64,000 nucleotides of DNA from Sneathiella chinensis (GCF_012720115.1 NZ_VNWN01000007.1:424588-488587); one strand, 5' to 3'. Shown: positions 45,348-55,108, numbered from the stretch's first letter. Made by a program: numbers and translations. The notes: generated by a model not told the origin, from the sequence alone.

Positions 45348-46349
45348 CTATACATTTCCAAGATCAAGGAACGGGTCCTCGTAATCATTTTCATGGAACC
45401 CCAGCAGCTTCCATGTGGCGGCCATATGCTGTGCCAGCGGCGCCGTGACGGTCAGGTCATGCCCGTCCGGGTGGGAAATGGTGATCTCGCGGGCATGCAG
45501 ATGCATCTTCTTGGAAATCGCCCCTTCCAGAAAGGCATCGCTGCCGCCGTATTTACCATCGCCAACAATCGGGGTGCCAATGGCCACGCAATGGACCCGC
45601 AACTGGTGGGTCCGTCCGGTCAGCGGCTTCAGCGTCAGCCACGCCGCCTTGGTACCGGCCACGGCCACAACGGAATAGTCACTGATAGCCTTCTGCCCGT
45701 CCCGATCTACAACGACCTTTTCCCCGTTGGCTGTGACAATCTTTGTCAGGTTATAGGAAATGGTCGCCTGCGCCGGACGCGGAACACCGGCAACCAGTGC
45801 CCAGTAAATCTTGCGGGTGGTGCGGCGCTTAAACGCCTCTGTCAGGTGTTTGGCCGCCTGACGGGTGCGCCCGATCACCAGAACCCCGGACGTATCCTTG
45901 TCAAGCCGGTGGGTCAGGCGGGGCCGCTCGTCATAGTCAAACCGAAGACCGTCCAGCAGGCCATCCACATGGCGGCTCTGTCCGCTGCCGCCCTGTACGG
46001 GCAAACCTGCGGGCTTGTTCAGGACAATCACCTGATCGTCCATATGCAGGATCATACCGCGAATATCGGCAATGTCGTAATCACTGAGGACATTCTGCTC
46101 GGCGCGCTTTTCGCTTCGGGCCTGCGCCGGCTTGAAGGCATCATCGGGCAACGGCGGAATACGAATAGACTGCCCGGCCTCAAGCCGGTCCTTGGATTTG
46201 GCCCGTTTCTTGTCGACCCGGATTTCCCCTTTTCGCAGCAGTTTTTCAAGCTGCCCGTGGGTGACCCCCGGAAAATGGGTCTTGAACCACCGGTCCAGCC
46301 GCTGGTCTCCCTCGGCTTCGGTGACTTCGATATAGTGTACACGGCTCAT
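45348..46349 (-). CDS. Ribosomal large-subunit pseudouridine synthase, RluC/RluD family
   Basis: 333 residues with an N-terminal S4 RNA-binding domain (LEKLLRKGEIRVDKKRAKSKD) and a catalytic domain holding the active-site aspartate in HRLDKDTSGVLVIG, then ALVAGVPRP and LTGRTHQLRVHC. RluC isomerises uridines 955, 2504 and 2580 of E. coli 23S rRNA; the S4-HRLD layout and gene order favour RluC over RluD. Its ATG overlaps the crcB stop by four bases. Confidence 0.92.
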   Translation of the reverse strand: MSRVHYIEVTEAEGDQRLDRWFKTHFPGVTHGQLEKLLRKGEIRVDKKRAKSKDRLEAGQSIRIPPLPDDAFKPAQARSEKRAEQNVLSDYDIADIRGMILHMDDQVIVLNKPAGLPVQGGSGQSRHVDGLLDGLRFDYDERPRLTHRLDKDTSGVLVIGRTRQAAKHLTEAFKRRTTRKIYWALVAGVPRPAQATISYNLTKIVTANGEKVVVDRDGQKAISDYSVVAVAGTKAAWLTLKPLTGRTHQLRVHCVAIGTPIVGDGKYGGSDAFLEGAISKKMHLHAREITISHPDGHDLTVTAPLAQHMAATWKLLGFHENDYEDPFLDLGNV

Positions 46350-46726
46350 GACAGGATCACCCGCATTAACTGGAGGCCCGCAAACAGGCCACCAATGGAA
46401 AGAACAACGGAAACAAGGATATACCCCCCAGCTTCCACATAGGCGCCCTTCTGGAACAGGTTCGCCGCATCAAGGGAGAAGGTCGAAAAGGTCGTAAACG
46501 CGCCGAGAAACCCAGTGACCAGAAACACCCGAAGCTCAGGCGATGGTGACCACCGCAGGGCCATCAGTTCGATCAGGACCCCCATCACCAGCGACCCCAG
46601 AACATTCACCGCCAGCGTTCCATACGGATAGCCCGGACCAAGAAGACGCAAGGCCATGGTTCCCATACCATATCGGGCGCACGCCCCAAGGGCACCCCCG
46701 ATCGCAATGGACAGGTACATGTTCAT
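46346..46726 (-). CDS. crcB: Fluoride efflux channel
   Basis: Fluc-type fluoride channel of 126 residues with four membrane helices. IGGALGACARYGMG opens the protein; NVLGSLVMGVLIE and TGFLGAFTTFSTFSLD contain the conserved asparagine, phenylalanines and sodium-site threonine. It overlaps rarA and rluC by four bases on each side, so no separate fluoride riboswitch could control it here. Confidence 0.95.
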   Translation of the reverse strand: MNMYLSIAIGGALGACARYGMGTMALRLLGPGYPYGTLAVNVLGSLVMGVLIELMALRWSPSPELRVFLVTGFLGAFTTFSTFSLDAANLFQKGAYVEAGGYILVSVVLSIGGLFAGLQLMRVILS

Positions 46727-48039
46727 CTGTCGCCTCCGCTCGTCTGCCGTTTTGCCCTGAGCCGTTTCCAGTAGTCAAGGCGCTTGGCAATATCCCTTTC
46801 AAACCCTCTTTCCACCGGCTTGTAATACGCCTCGCGCGGCATGTCATCAGGGAAGTAGTTCTGACCCGAAAAACCATCCTCGGCATCGTGATCATAGGCG
46901 TATCCGTCGCCGTAGCCCAAATCCTTCATCAAGTGGGTGGGGGCGTTCAGGATATGCATGGGCGGCATGTGCGAGCCATTTTTCCGCGCCGATTTCGCCG
47001 CCAACTTGAACGCCGCATATCCCGCATTGGATTTCGGCGCCGTCGCCAGATAGATCACCGCCTGCGCAATGGCCAGATCCCCTTCCGGGCTGCCCAGAAA
47101 CTGATAGGCATCCCGCGCTGCATTGGCCTGCAGCACCGCATTGGGATCGGCCATACCGATATCCTCCACGGCGAACCGCACCAGCCTGCGGGTGATATAA
47201 AGCGGGTCCTCGCCGCCATCCATCATGCGGGAAAACCAATAGAGGGCCGCATCCACATCGGACCCGCGCAAGGATTTGTGCAAGGCACTGATCAGGTTGT
47301 AATGTCCGTCCCGGTCCTTGTCATAGGCCGGCGCCTTCTTGGAAATGACCTGTGACAACTGGCTGCGGGTCAGCGGCTCTGTTCCGGTCTTGAAAACTGT
47401 CTCCACCATATTGAGGAAGAACCGCCCGTCCCCATCGGCAAGCGCGGCAAGGGCCTCCCTCGCTTCCTCATCAAGCGGGACAGGACGCCCTTCCACCTCC
47501 TCCGCCCGCTCCAGCAAGGCGGCGAAAGACTGCTCGTTATGGCGCTCCAGCACCAGCACCTGACAGCGGGACAACAAGGCCCCGTTCAGTTCAAAGGACG
47601 GGTTTTCCGTGGTCGCCCCGATCAGGGTCACGGTGCCATCCTCCACATAGGGCAGAAAGCCGTCCTGCTGGGATCGGTTGAAGCGGTGGATCTCATCCAC
47701 GAACAACAGGGTTCCCTTGCCGTTCTGCTTGCGCATTTTAGCGGCATCAAAGGCCTTTCGAAGATCGGCAACGCCGGAAAAGACGGCGGAAATCTGCTCG
47801 AAATGCAAGTCCACTTCCTCGGCCAGAAGCCGGGCAATGGTGGTTTTTCCGGACCCCGGCGGCCCCCACAGGATCAGGGACGCCAACCAGCCAGCATCCA
47901 GCATCCGCTGCAGCGTCCCCCCTTCCTTCAACAGGTGGTCCTGCCCGACCACCTCGGACAGGGTTGTCGGGCGCAGCCTTTCGGCCAGCGGACGGTTGCT
48001 GTCCGCTGCGGCGCCCTTATCCCCAAACAGGTCGGTCAC
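46723..48039 (-). CDS. rarA: Replication-associated recombination protein A
   Basis: AAA+ ATPase of the RarA/MgsA/WRNIP1 family, which acts at stalled forks with single-stranded DNA-binding protein; 438 residues. LAERLRPTTLSEVVGQDHLL opens the protein, followed by Walker A GPPGSGKTT, Walker B LLFVDEIHRF, sensor 1 GATTENPSF and the C-terminal MgsA domain (YHNLISALHKSLRGSDVDAALYW-like). Translation starts at GTG overlapping the degP stop (GTGA) and ends overlapping crcB (ATGA). Confidence 0.95.
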   Translation of the reverse strand: MTDLFGDKGAAADSNRPLAERLRPTTLSEVVGQDHLLKEGGTLQRMLDAGWLASLILWGPPGSGKTTIARLLAEEVDLHFEQISAVFSGVADLRKAFDAAKMRKQNGKGTLLFVDEIHRFNRSQQDGFLPYVEDGTVTLIGATTENPSFELNGALLSRCQVLVLERHNEQSFAALLERAEEVEGRPVPLDEEAREALAALADGDGRFFLNMVETVFKTGTEPLTRSQLSQVISKKAPAYDKDRDGHYNLISALHKSLRGSDVDAALYWFSRMMDGGEDPLYITRRLVRFAVEDIGMADPNAVLQANAARDAYQFLGSPEGDLAIAQAVIYLATAPKSNAGYAAFKLAAKSARKNGSHMPPMHILNAPTHLMKDLGYGDGYAYDHDAEDGFSGQNYFPDDMPREAYYKPVERGFERDIAKRLDYWKRLRAKRQTSGGDR

Positions 48040-49466
48040 CGGGACACCTGGAAGGTCAGCACCCGACCATTGCGGGCCATCTGAATGGTCCAGCGGCCCT
48101 TCGCTGCCACCAGAAGGCGCTGCAAATCACGGGTATTGGCGGCCTTCTTGCCGTTGACTGCCAGCATGATATCGCCCCGCCGAATGCCATAGCGTTCGGC
48201 CAGACTGTCTTTTTCCACGCCCGTGACAACGATCCCCTTGGCCAAGGCGGGAAATCCGATTTCAAGGGCAAGGGCCGGAGACAGGTTCCCCACCTCTGCA
48301 CCGGCCAGTGGCTGCGGCCCGCCCAGTGTCACCAGATCCCGCGGCGGGTCTTCCGGCGCTTTTTGCAAGGGAACGTTCACTTCGATATGTTGGCCGTTCC
48401 TGTAAATACCGAGAGCGGTCGTCTTGCCGATCTCCCCTGTGGAGACCCGATAGAGCAGGGCTTCCGGCGCCAGCACTTCCTTGCCATCAACCGATGTCAC
48501 CACATCGCCAACCTTCAGGCCCCCCTTTGCGGCGGCCCCACCCGGATAAATACTGTTCACCAGCACACCGCCCGGCCGGTCCAGCCCAAGACTTTCTGCG
48601 GCATCCCGTGTTACCCGCTGCCCACTGGCGCCAAGCCACGGCCGGATCACCTCGCCATTGGCAAGACCATTGGCCAGAACAGACCGGACCAGATTGGCCG
48701 GGATCGCAAATCCGATACCAAGAGATCCGCCGCCCTTGCTAAAAATGGCCGAGTTGACCCCGGCCAGTCGCCCGTCCATGGTCAGCAGCGCGCCGCCGGA
48801 GTTTCCGGGGTTAATGGCCGCATCGGTCTGGATGAAGGACCGAATGTCGTTGCCCACACCGGCATTCCTGTCGAGGGCGGACACAATCCCGCTGGTGACG
48901 GTCTGGCCCACGCCGAACGGGTTCCCAATGGCAATCACCAGATCACCAACCTCCAAGGTATCGGAATCATTGAACTCCAGAAATGGCAGCGGGTCGCCCT
49001 CGGTGTTGATTTTCAACACGGCAAGGTCGGTCCGCTCGTCCTCCAGCACCACACTGGCGTCAAATTCGCGCCGGTCATGCAGGGCCACGGTGATTTCATC
49101 GGCCCCGTTCACAACGTGATAGTTGGTGACAATGGTGCCGTCCGCATTGATGATCACCCCGGAGCCCAGCGAGTTTTGTGTGCGCTTCTGGTTCCGCTGC
49201 TTCCCGAAACCGGGGCCGAAAAACCGTTCAAAGAACGGATCGCGGAACAGGCTCCGGCTTTTTGCCTCTACGGTTTTTTTGGTAAAGATATTCACCACGG
49301 CGGGCGCGGCCTTTTTCACCAGCGGCGCAAATGTCAGGGTGATTTCAGCCTGATTGGTCGGAACCCGATCCTCTTTTGCGGCGACGGTTCCCCCCGCCAT
49401 GATCAGGCTGCCGGCAACCACCAAAGCGAACAGACCTTGTCGTCCGATTGATCCTGTTGCGTTCAT
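48036..49466 (-). CDS. Periplasmic Do-family serine protease/chaperone (DegP/DegQ-like)
   Basis: 476 residues from the ATG at 49466, which has GGAG eight bases upstream; an ATG at 49523 adds 19 residues that obscure the signal peptide. The signal peptide (LFALVVAGSLIMAGGTVAA) ends at about residue 30. The catalytic triad is H117 (TNYHVVN), D147 (ERTDLAV) and S223 (GNSGGA). Two PDZ domains follow, the first around residues 300-370 (GGVLVNSIYPGGAAAKGGL), the second at the C-terminus. It heads the degP-rarA-crcB-rluC operon. Confidence 0.94.
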   Translation of the reverse strand: MNATGSIGRQGLFALVVAGSLIMAGGTVAAKEDRVPTNQAEITLTFAPLVKKAAPAVVNIFTKKTVEAKSRSLFRDPFFERFFGPGFGKQRNQKRTQNSLGSGVIINADGTIVTNYHVVNGADEITVALHDRREFDASVVLEDERTDLAVLKINTEGDPLPFLEFNDSDTLEVGDLVIAIGNPFGVGQTVTSGIVSALDRNAGVGNDIRSFIQTDAAINPGNSGGALLTMDGRLAGVNSAIFSKGGGSLGIGFAIPANLVRSVLANGLANGEVIRPWLGASGQRVTRDAAESLGLDRPGGVLVNSIYPGGAAAKGGLKVGDVVTSVDGKEVLAPEALLYRVSTGEIGKTTALGIYRNGQHIEVNVPLQKAPEDPPRDLVTLGGPQPLAGAEVGNLSPALALEIGFPALAKGIVVTGVEKDSLAERYGIRRGDIMLAVNGKKAANTRDLQRLLVAAKGRWTIQMARNGRVLTFQVSR

Positions 49467-49621
49467 TTCATTTTCTCCGCTTTGTACCGCTTCACAAAAA
49501 AACCAATTTTTACCGCTATCCAACAGCGATTGAGATGTTTTACTCTCTTGTATCAGGAAGGGGGAAATTCCCGCCCTTCTTTCGAAATATAACCCCTTGG
49601 CACCACATTTGGAGATGCATT

Positions 49622-50071
49622 TTGAAGAAAATTTTGGCGTGTCTGGTCCTTGGTAGCGTGGCGATTGGCAGCACCGCCGCCGTTACCCCTTCCGCAATGG
49701 CTTCCCAAAGAACCGTCAAGGACTCTGACGAAGCCCTTGATATCGTCTTCAGTGAAATCGAACGCCGGATCATCCGGGACTTTTTCCGCGACCGGGATGA
49801 CCGGTATCATGACAAGAAACACAAATCGAAAAAGGGTCTGCCGCCCGGCCTCGCCAAGAAGGACACACTGCCTCCCGGGCTGGCAAAGCAACTGGCCCGC
49901 AATGGCACCCTGCCCCCCGGCCTTGCCAAGCGGGACCTGCCGCGTGACCTCTATTACCGCCTTCCCCACCGGGATGGCCTGTATGAACGGGTCATTGTCG
50001 GGAATGATGTGGTGCTTCTAAAGCGTGGGGCCAACCTGATCTATGACATCATCAAGGATATCGTCAACTGA
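49622..50071 (+). CDS. CigR/RcnB-like secreted protein with LPPGLAK repeats
   Basis: 149 residues from a TTG at 49622 with GGAG upstream; a longer frame from 49448 overlaps the degP region and lacks a ribosome site. KKILACLVLGSVAIGS to AMAS is a signal peptide. After a charged stretch (RDFFRDRDDRYHDKKHKSKKG) come three LPPGLAK repeats, and a C-terminal part with GLYERVIVGNDVVLL as in the RcnB/CigR domain. CigR-like proteins are periplasmic or membrane-associated regulators of uncertain mechanism. Divergent from degP, it shares a terminator with rplQ. Confidence 0.75.
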   Translation: MKKILACLVLGSVAIGSTAAVTPSAMASQRTVKDSDEALDIVFSEIERRIIRDFFRDRDDRYHDKKHKSKKGLPPGLAKKDTLPPGLAKQLARNGTLPPGLAKRDLPRDLYYRLPHRDGLYERVIVGNDVVLLKRGANLIYDIIKDIVN

Positions 50072-50092
50072 CCCTTCCCCCATATCCGCAAT

Positions 50093-50122
50093 AAAAAAGG
50101 CAGCCAATCGGCTGCCTTTTTT
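50093..50122. terminator. Bidirectional terminator at the end of the ribosomal cluster
   Basis: Perfect 13-base stem AAAAAAGGCAGCC / GGCTGCCTTTTTT (50093-50105, 50110-50122) with a 4-base loop. It ends both rplQ (minus) and the CigR-like gene (plus). Confidence 0.93.
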
Positions 50123-50143
50123 AATGTCTATCAAGCCTCGCTG

Positions 50144-50575
50144 TTATGCAACAGCTTCTGCTTCCAGAACTTCTTCGTCAGACTGGACCGGACCGCTGTC
50201 CTTGCCCTTTGCTTCGACGTCGCGCTCAACCAGCTCGATGACAGCCATCGGGGCTGCGTCGCCTGTGCGGAAGCCGGCTTTCAGAACACGGGAGTAACCG
50301 CCCTTACGTTCTGCATACCGTTCTGCCAGCGTACTGAACAGCTTGTCGACGATCGCCTTTTCGGAAAGAACGGCCATAGCCTGACGACGGGCGTGCAGGT
50401 CGCCGCGCTTGCCAAGGGTGATCAGTTTTTCAACGATCGGACGAAGGTCTTTTGCCTTCGGCAGCGTGGTTTTGATTTGTTCGTGCTTAATCAGGGACGC
50501 TGCCATGTTGGCAAACATCGCCTGACGGTGGGATGATGTTCTGCTGAACTTACGTCCAGATTTACGATGACGCAT
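50144..50575 (-). CDS. rplQ: Ribosomal protein L17
   Basis: Large-subunit protein of 143 residues at the exit-tunnel side. [20 protein letters not shown] and the [27 protein letters not shown] block are diagnostic. The C-terminus carries an acidic extension ([12 protein letters not shown]) beyond the core, common in alphaproteobacteria. It is the last gene of the alpha operon, 30 bases after rpoA, and is followed by a strong terminator. Confidence 0.97.
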   Translation of the reverse strand: MRHRKSGRKFSRTSSHRQAMFANMAASLIKHEQIKTTLPKAKDLRPIVEKLITLGKRGDLHARRQAMAVLSEKAIVDKLFSTLAERYAERKGGYSRVLKAGFRTGDAAPMAVIELVERDVEAKGKDSGPVQSDEEVLEAEAVA

Positions 50576-50605
50576 TGTAGTAACTCCAAAGCAGCCAGAT
50601 CTGCT

Positions 50606-51619
50606 TTAATATTGTTGTTCGTACCGCTTAGCCAGATCTTCAATATTCTCTGGCGGCCAGTTCTTAACTTCCATTCCAAGGTGCAGACCCATACCGGCCA
50701 ATACTTCCTTGATTTCATTCAGTGACTTACGGCCGAAGTTCGGCGTACGCAGCATCTCGTTTTCTGTGCGCTGTACCAGGTCACCGATATAGGTGATGTT
50801 GTCGTTCTTGAGGCAGTTGGCAGAACGAACGGACAGTTCCAGTTCATCCACCTTGCGGAACAGATTCGGATTATATTCCGGCTCGTTCACTTCTTCCTTG
50901 ATGACAACTTCTTCCGGCTCTTCAAAGTTGATGAACAGCTGGAATTGCTCCTGCAGGATACGGGCAGAAAATGCAACAGCATCTTCCGGGCTAACCGTTC
51001 CGTTAGTCTCAACCTTCAATGTCAGTTTGTCATAGTCGAGAACCTGACCTTCACGGGCGGCATCGACCTTGTAAGTCACTTTGCGGACTGGGCTATAGAG
51101 GCTATCGATCGGAATAAGGCCGATCGGCGCATCTTCAGGACGGTTTGCAGAGCCGGGAACATATCCCTTGCCTGTGTTGACCGTCATTTCCATGCTGATG
51201 GTCGCCCCGTCATCAAGATGCATCAGAACCTGTTCAGGATCCATGATCTCGATATCGGCACCGGTTTCGATCATGCCTGCGGTAACAGCACACGGGCCAG
51301 ACGCTTTCAGGCTGATCCGTTTCGGACCTTCCACATGGCTGCGAATGGCAAGCGATTTCAGGTTCAGGACGATATCGGTGACATCCTCACGCACGCCGGC
51401 GATAGAGGAGAATTCGTGCAAAACGTTATCGATCTGAATGGATGTGATCGCGGCGCCTTGCAAACTTGACAAAAGAACACGGCGCAAAGCGTTACCAAGT
51501 GTCAGGCCAAACCCTCTTTCAAGCGGTTCAACGACAATGGTTGCTTCGCGATCACTCTGATCTCCCGGTTCGATCGAGAGATTAGCCTGGATTAGCTCTT
51601 TCCAGTTTTGCTGAATCAC
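50606..51619 (-). CDS. rpoA: RNA polymerase alpha subunit
   Basis: 337 residues starting at a GTG ([11 protein letters not shown]) eight bases after TGAGGT, which matches other alphaproteobacterial starts; the frame extends to 51652 without support. The N-terminal assembly domain has [21 protein letters not shown], then an acidic linker. The C-terminal domain ([36 protein letters not shown]) contacts UP elements and activators. It sits between rpsK and rplQ. Confidence 0.97.
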   Translation of the reverse strand: MIQQNWKELIQANLSIEPGDQSDREATIVVEPLERGFGLTLGNALRRVLLSSLQGAAITSIQIDNVLHEFSSIAGVREDVTDIVLNLKSLAIRSHVEGPKRISLKASGPCAVTAGMIETGADIEIMDPEQVLMHLDDGATISMEMTVNTGKGYVPGSANRPEDAPIGLIPIDSLYSPVRKVTYKVDAAREGQVLDYDKLTLKVETNGTVSPEDAVAFSARILQEQFQLFINFEEPEEVVIKEEVNEPEYNPNLFRKVDELELSVRSANCLKNDNITYIGDLVQRTENEMLRTPNFGRKSLNEIKEVLAGMGLHLGMEVKNWPPENIEDLAKRYEQQY

Positions 51620-51719
51620 GGCATTGACCTCATAGCTTTGCAGGCCCACCACGGGCCTGCTTTGTCCTCAAAACAGTCAGTACAGTCCTTACTGTACCCA
51701 CAACGAAATCCGTTCCGGA

Positions 51720-52109
51720 TCAAACGCGACGGCGTTTGGGAGGGCGGCAACCGTTGTGCGGAATCGGAGACACATCACGAATGGACGTGATTGTGAAGCC
51801 GACAGCCTGCAATGCACGCAGAGCGGATTCACGTCCTGACCCAGGACCTTTAACTTCAACCTCAAGGGTCTTCATTCCGTGTTCCTGTGCCTTCTTGCCT
51901 GCATCTTCAGCAGCAATCTGCGCAGCGAACGGAGTGGATTTGCGGGAACCCTTGAATCCCTGAGAACCAGCGGATGACCAAGCAATGGCGTTGCCCTGTG
52001 CATCGGTGATGGTAATCTTGGTGTTGTTGAAGGTTGCGCTTACGTGCGCGACACCGGAGATAATGTTTTTACGTTCGCGGCGGCGAATACGGGTTTTATC
52101 ACGTGCCAT
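51720..52109 (-). CDS. rpsK: Ribosomal protein S11
   Basis: Small-subunit platform protein, 129 residues. [35 protein letters not shown] and the C-terminal [13 protein letters not shown] are diagnostic. Two bases separate it from rpsM; about 100 bases lead to rpoA. Confidence 0.97.
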   Translation of the reverse strand: MARDKTRIRRRERKNIISGVAHVSATFNNTKITITDAQGNAIAWSSAGSQGFKGSRKSTPFAAQIAAEDAGKKAQEHGMKTLEVEVKGPGSGRESALRALQAVGFTITSIRDVSPIPHNGCRPPKRRRV

Positions 52110-52111
52110 TG

Positions 52112-52480
52112 TTACTTCTTCTTCCCAGCAATTGGCTTGGCCGGGCCTTTACGGGTCCGGGCATTTGTATGTGTGCGCTGTCCACGAACCGGCAGACCGC
52201 GACGGTGCCGAAGGCCACGGTAGCAACCGAGGTCCATCAGTCGTTTAATGTTCATTGCGGTTTCACGACGCAGATCGCCTTCAACCGTATAATGGCTGTC
52301 GATGAATTCGCGAATCTTCACAACGTCAGCGTCGCTCAGTTCGTTGACACGAACAGCGCTTTCAACGCCAACAGATTCACAAATTTCCTTGGCAAAGGCC
52401 GGGCCAATGCCGTGAATGTAGGTCAGTGCAATTTGAACCCGCTTGTTAGTCGGGATATTTACACCAGCAATACGAGCCAC
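52112..52480 (-). CDS. rpsM: Ribosomal protein S13
   Basis: Small-subunit head protein contacting P-site tRNA and the B1 bridges, 122 residues. [20 protein letters not shown] and [16 protein letters not shown] form the N-domain; the basic C-tail holds [19 protein letters not shown]. The 102 bases between it and adk have no gene; rpmJ, which lies here in many bacteria, is absent, as is usual in alphaproteobacteria. Confidence 0.97.
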   Translation of the reverse strand: MARIAGVNIPTNKRVQIALTYIHGIGPAFAKEICESVGVESAVRVNELSDADVVKIREFIDSHYTVEGDLRRETAMNIKRLMDLGCYRGLRHRRGLPVRGQRTHTNARTRKGPAKPIAGKKK

Positions 52481-52582
52481 GCTAGTTTCTCCTCATCACC
52501 AATTCGGGCCACACTGACCCGGTGTCTCACCCGCTTCCGGGAAGCGCGCGATTATATAAATTTGTAATACGTAGTCAACACC

Positions 52583-53233
52583 CTAGATTTCCTGCAGGAC
52601 TGCTTCGATCTGTTGTGTGACTTCATCAATATCGGCCATTCCATCGACTTGCTTAAGAACGCCTTTGCCCTTGTAGTAGGGTAACAGTGGTGCGGTCTGA
52701 TTGTGATAAGCCTGTAAACGGGACTTTACGGTCTCTTCAGTATCATCACTACGGCGGGTAAACTCGGTCCCTCCGCATTTATCACACACACCATCTTTTG
52801 CCGGTTTCAAGAAAATATCGTGATACCCGGCGCCACAGTTGGCACATGTATAACGGCCCGTGACCCGTTCTACAAGTACCTCATCGTCAGTTTTCATCTC
52901 GATTACGGCGTTCAGGGACAGTTTTTTGTCCTTCAACATCGAATCAAGTGCTTCTGCCTGTGCTTCGGTTCTGGGGAAGCCATCCAGGATGACCCCATTG
53001 GCACAATCCGGCTGGTCCAGACGGTCGGAAATGATGCCGGTCATGATGTCGTCTGACACCAGTCCACCCTGCTCCATCACTTCCTTTGCCTTCAGGCCCA
53101 CTTCGGTCCCTTCGGCCACGGCCGCCCGCAGCATGTCTCCGGTGGAGAGCTGGATCAAACCATGTTTGTCCTGCAGACGCTGAGCCTGGGTTCCTTTACC
53201 GGCACCTGGTGCCCCCAAGAGAATAAGAATCAT
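52583..53233 (-). CDS. adk: Adenylate kinase
   Basis: Interconverts ATP plus AMP and two ADP; 216 residues, the long form. The P-loop is GAPGAGKGTQAQRL and the AMP site is in LDGFPRTEAQAEAL. The LID domain has two CxxC pairs (YTCANCGAGYHD and GVCDKCGG), so it should bind zinc, a variant found in some alphaproteobacteria and Gram-positives but not in E. coli. Its ATG overlaps the secY stop by four bases. Confidence 0.96.
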   Translation of the reverse strand: MILILLGAPGAGKGTQAQRLQDKHGLIQLSTGDMLRAAVAEGTEVGLKAKEVMEQGGLVSDDIMTGIISDRLDQPDCANGVILDGFPRTEAQAEALDSMLKDKKLSLNAVIEMKTDDEVLVERVTGRYTCANCGAGYHDIFLKPAKDGVCDKCGGTEFTRRSDDTEETVKSRLQAYHNQTAPLLPYYKGKGVLKQVDGMADIDEVTQQIEAVLQEI

Positions 53234-54576
53234 TTACGACGTCCCCCCAATTTGGATTTTTTGATCAATCCCTCATACTGGTGGGCCAACAGGTGACTTT
53301 GAATCTGTGCCACCGTATCCATGGTTACCGACACCACGATCAACAGGGATGTACCACCGAAGTAGAACGGTACGGACCACTGGGAGACAAGGATCTCCGG
53401 CAGGATACAGACCAGGGACAGATAGGCAGCGCCAACAACAGTCAAACGGGTCAGGACATAGTCGAGATATTCCGACGTCCGTTTACCGGGGCGAATGCCA
53501 GGCACAAAGCCACCATGTTTCTTCAGGTTGTCCGCTGTATCGTCCGGATTGAACACAACAGCCGTATAGAAGAAACAGAAGAACACGATACCAACCACAT
53601 ACAGCAGCATATAGAGCGGTTGCCCATGCCCCAGCAGGGTGGTGATGGTTGTCAGCCACTCCGGACCGGAGCCAGCAGAGAAACCGGCCACTGTAATCGG
53701 CATCAGCAACAGAGAGGATGCGAAGATCGGCGGAATGACACCTGCGGTATTCAGTTTCAACGGCAGGTGGGAATTCTGGCCCCCATAGGTCTTGTTGCCA
53801 CGCTGACGCTTTGGATACTGGACAAGGACCCGGCGCTGCGCCCGTTCGACGAACACGATGAACGCGATCACGGCAACTGACAGGATCAGCAGGAACAGGA
53901 TAATGAGGGTGGAAAGCGCGCCTGTACGGCCCAGTTCAAGTGTCCCTACAAGGGCACCGGGCAAGGCTGCGACAATACCGGAGAAAATGATCAGGGAGAT
54001 ACCGTTACCAACACCGCGGGCGGTGATCTGCTCACCCAGCCACATCAGGAAGACGGTACCACCAACCAGTGTGATCACTGTGGTAATGCGGAAATAGAGG
54101 CCGGGATCAATCACCGCAGACTGGCCGCTGGACAGGGACATCCCCTCCAGGCCAACCGCGATACCATACCCCTGCAAGGCAGCCAGAAAGACTGTGCCAT
54201 AGCGGGTATACTGGTTGATCTTCTTCCTCCCCTGCTCTCCTTCTTTCTTCAGTTGCGCCATCTGCGGAGAGATGGACGTCATCAACTGCATGATGATGGA
54301 GGCGGAAATGTAAGGCATGATGTTCAACGCAAAAATGGTCATGCGGCCAAGCGCACCACCAGCAAAAACGTCGAACATCCCGAGTACGCCACCGGAGTTC
54401 TGGGCGAACACATCAGCAAGAACGTTGGGATCGACACCCGGAATCGGGATGTAGGTACCGATCCGGTACACGATCAAAGCGAAAAGCGTAAACCACAAAC
54501 GCTTCTTGAGTTCCGTCGCTTTGGAAAATGCCCCAAAGCTCATGGATGAAGCCATTTGTTCTGCTGCAGACGCCAT
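53230..54576 (-). CDS. secY: Protein translocase subunit SecY
   Basis: Channel-forming subunit of the Sec translocon, 448 residues with ten membrane helices. GTYIPIPGVD marks the first loop, NIMPYISASIIMQLMTSI helix 2, and YPKRQRGNKTYGGQNSHLPLKLNTAGVIPPIFASSLL-type sequence the central loops. GGAG lies 10 bases before the ATG; internal ATGs at codons 8 and 12 are possible. It lies between rplO and adk as in other alphaproteobacteria. Confidence 0.97.
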   Translation of the reverse strand: MASAAEQMASSMSFGAFSKATELKKRLWFTLFALIVYRIGTYIPIPGVDPNVLADVFAQNSGGVLGMFDVFAGGALGRMTIFALNIMPYISASIIMQLMTSISPQMAQLKKEGEQGRKKINQYTRYGTVFLAALQGYGIAVGLEGMSLSSGQSAVIDPGLYFRITTVITLVGGTVFLMWLGEQITARGVGNGISLIIFSGIVAALPGALVGTLELGRTGALSTLIILFLLILSVAVIAFIVFVERAQRRVLVQYPKRQRGNKTYGGQNSHLPLKLNTAGVIPPIFASSLLLMPITVAGFSAGSGPEWLTTITTLLGHGQPLYMLLYVVGIVFFCFFYTAVVFNPDDTADNLKKHGGFVPGIRPGKRTSEYLDYVLTRLTVVGAAYLSLVCILPEILVSQWSVPFYFGGTSLLIVVSVTMDTVAQIQSHLLAHQYEGLIKKSKLGGRRK

Positions 54577-54628
54577 GTAGAGAAACTCCAGATTAAAAGG
54601 GCAGCATACGCTGCCCTGTACTCATTCT

Positions 54629-55108
54629 TTACTCGGATTTTGCCGCAGCCGGTGCTGTCAGAGTGACAGAGCCGCCTGCTTTTTCAACAGCTTCGATTGC
54701 TGATTTTGAAGCGCCAGTAACTTCGAAGGAAACCTTCGATGTCAGCTCACCCTTCGCCAGCAGACGAACACCGTCGACAACCTTGCCCACAACACCAGCT
54801 TCTTGCAGCTTGGCAATTGTGATGGTTTCCTTGGCATCCAGTTTACCAGCCTCAATCGCTGCCTGTACGCGGCCCAAGTTGGCAACAGCAAAGTCTTTGC
54901 TGAAGATGTTCTTGAAGCCCCGTTTCGGCAGACGACGGTGGATCGGCATCTGGCCGCCTTCGAAACCTTTAATGGCAACGCCGGACCGTGATTTCTGACC
55001 CTTTTGACCGGAACCGGAAGTCTTACCTTTACCGGAACCGATACCGCGGCCAACGCGGGTGCGGTTCTTGACGGCACCTGCATTGTCGGAAATTTGATTC
55101 AAACGCAT
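54629..55108 (-). CDS. rplO: Ribosomal protein L15
   Basis: Late-assembly large-subunit protein, 159 residues. The flexible N-terminus has [20 protein letters not shown] and [25 protein letters not shown]; the globular C-domain includes [21 protein letters not shown]. It lies 30 bases after rpmD and about 50 bases before secY. Confidence 0.97.
   Translation of the reverse strand: MRLNQISDNAGAVKNRTRVGRGIGSGKGKTSGSGQKGQKSRSGVAIKGFEGGQMPIHRRLPKRGFKNIFSKDFAVANLGRVQAAIEAGKLDAKETITIAKLQEAGVVGKVVDGVRLLAKGELTSKVSFEVTGASKSAIEAVEKAGGSVTLTAPAAAKSE

Noticed and set aside
46346..46726. Fluoride riboswitch expected near crcB
   Set aside because: crcB overlaps genes at both ends and lies inside an operon, so there is no leader for a riboswitch, and none was seen before degP.
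49448..49621. N-terminal extension of the CigR-like protein
   Set aside because: It would overlap the degP start region, contains no signal-like sequence and moves the clear signal peptide to the interior.
52481..52582. Missing rpmJ between adk and rpsM treated as a loss
   Set aside because: Alphaproteobacteria normally carry rpmJ elsewhere, so the absence is not unusual.
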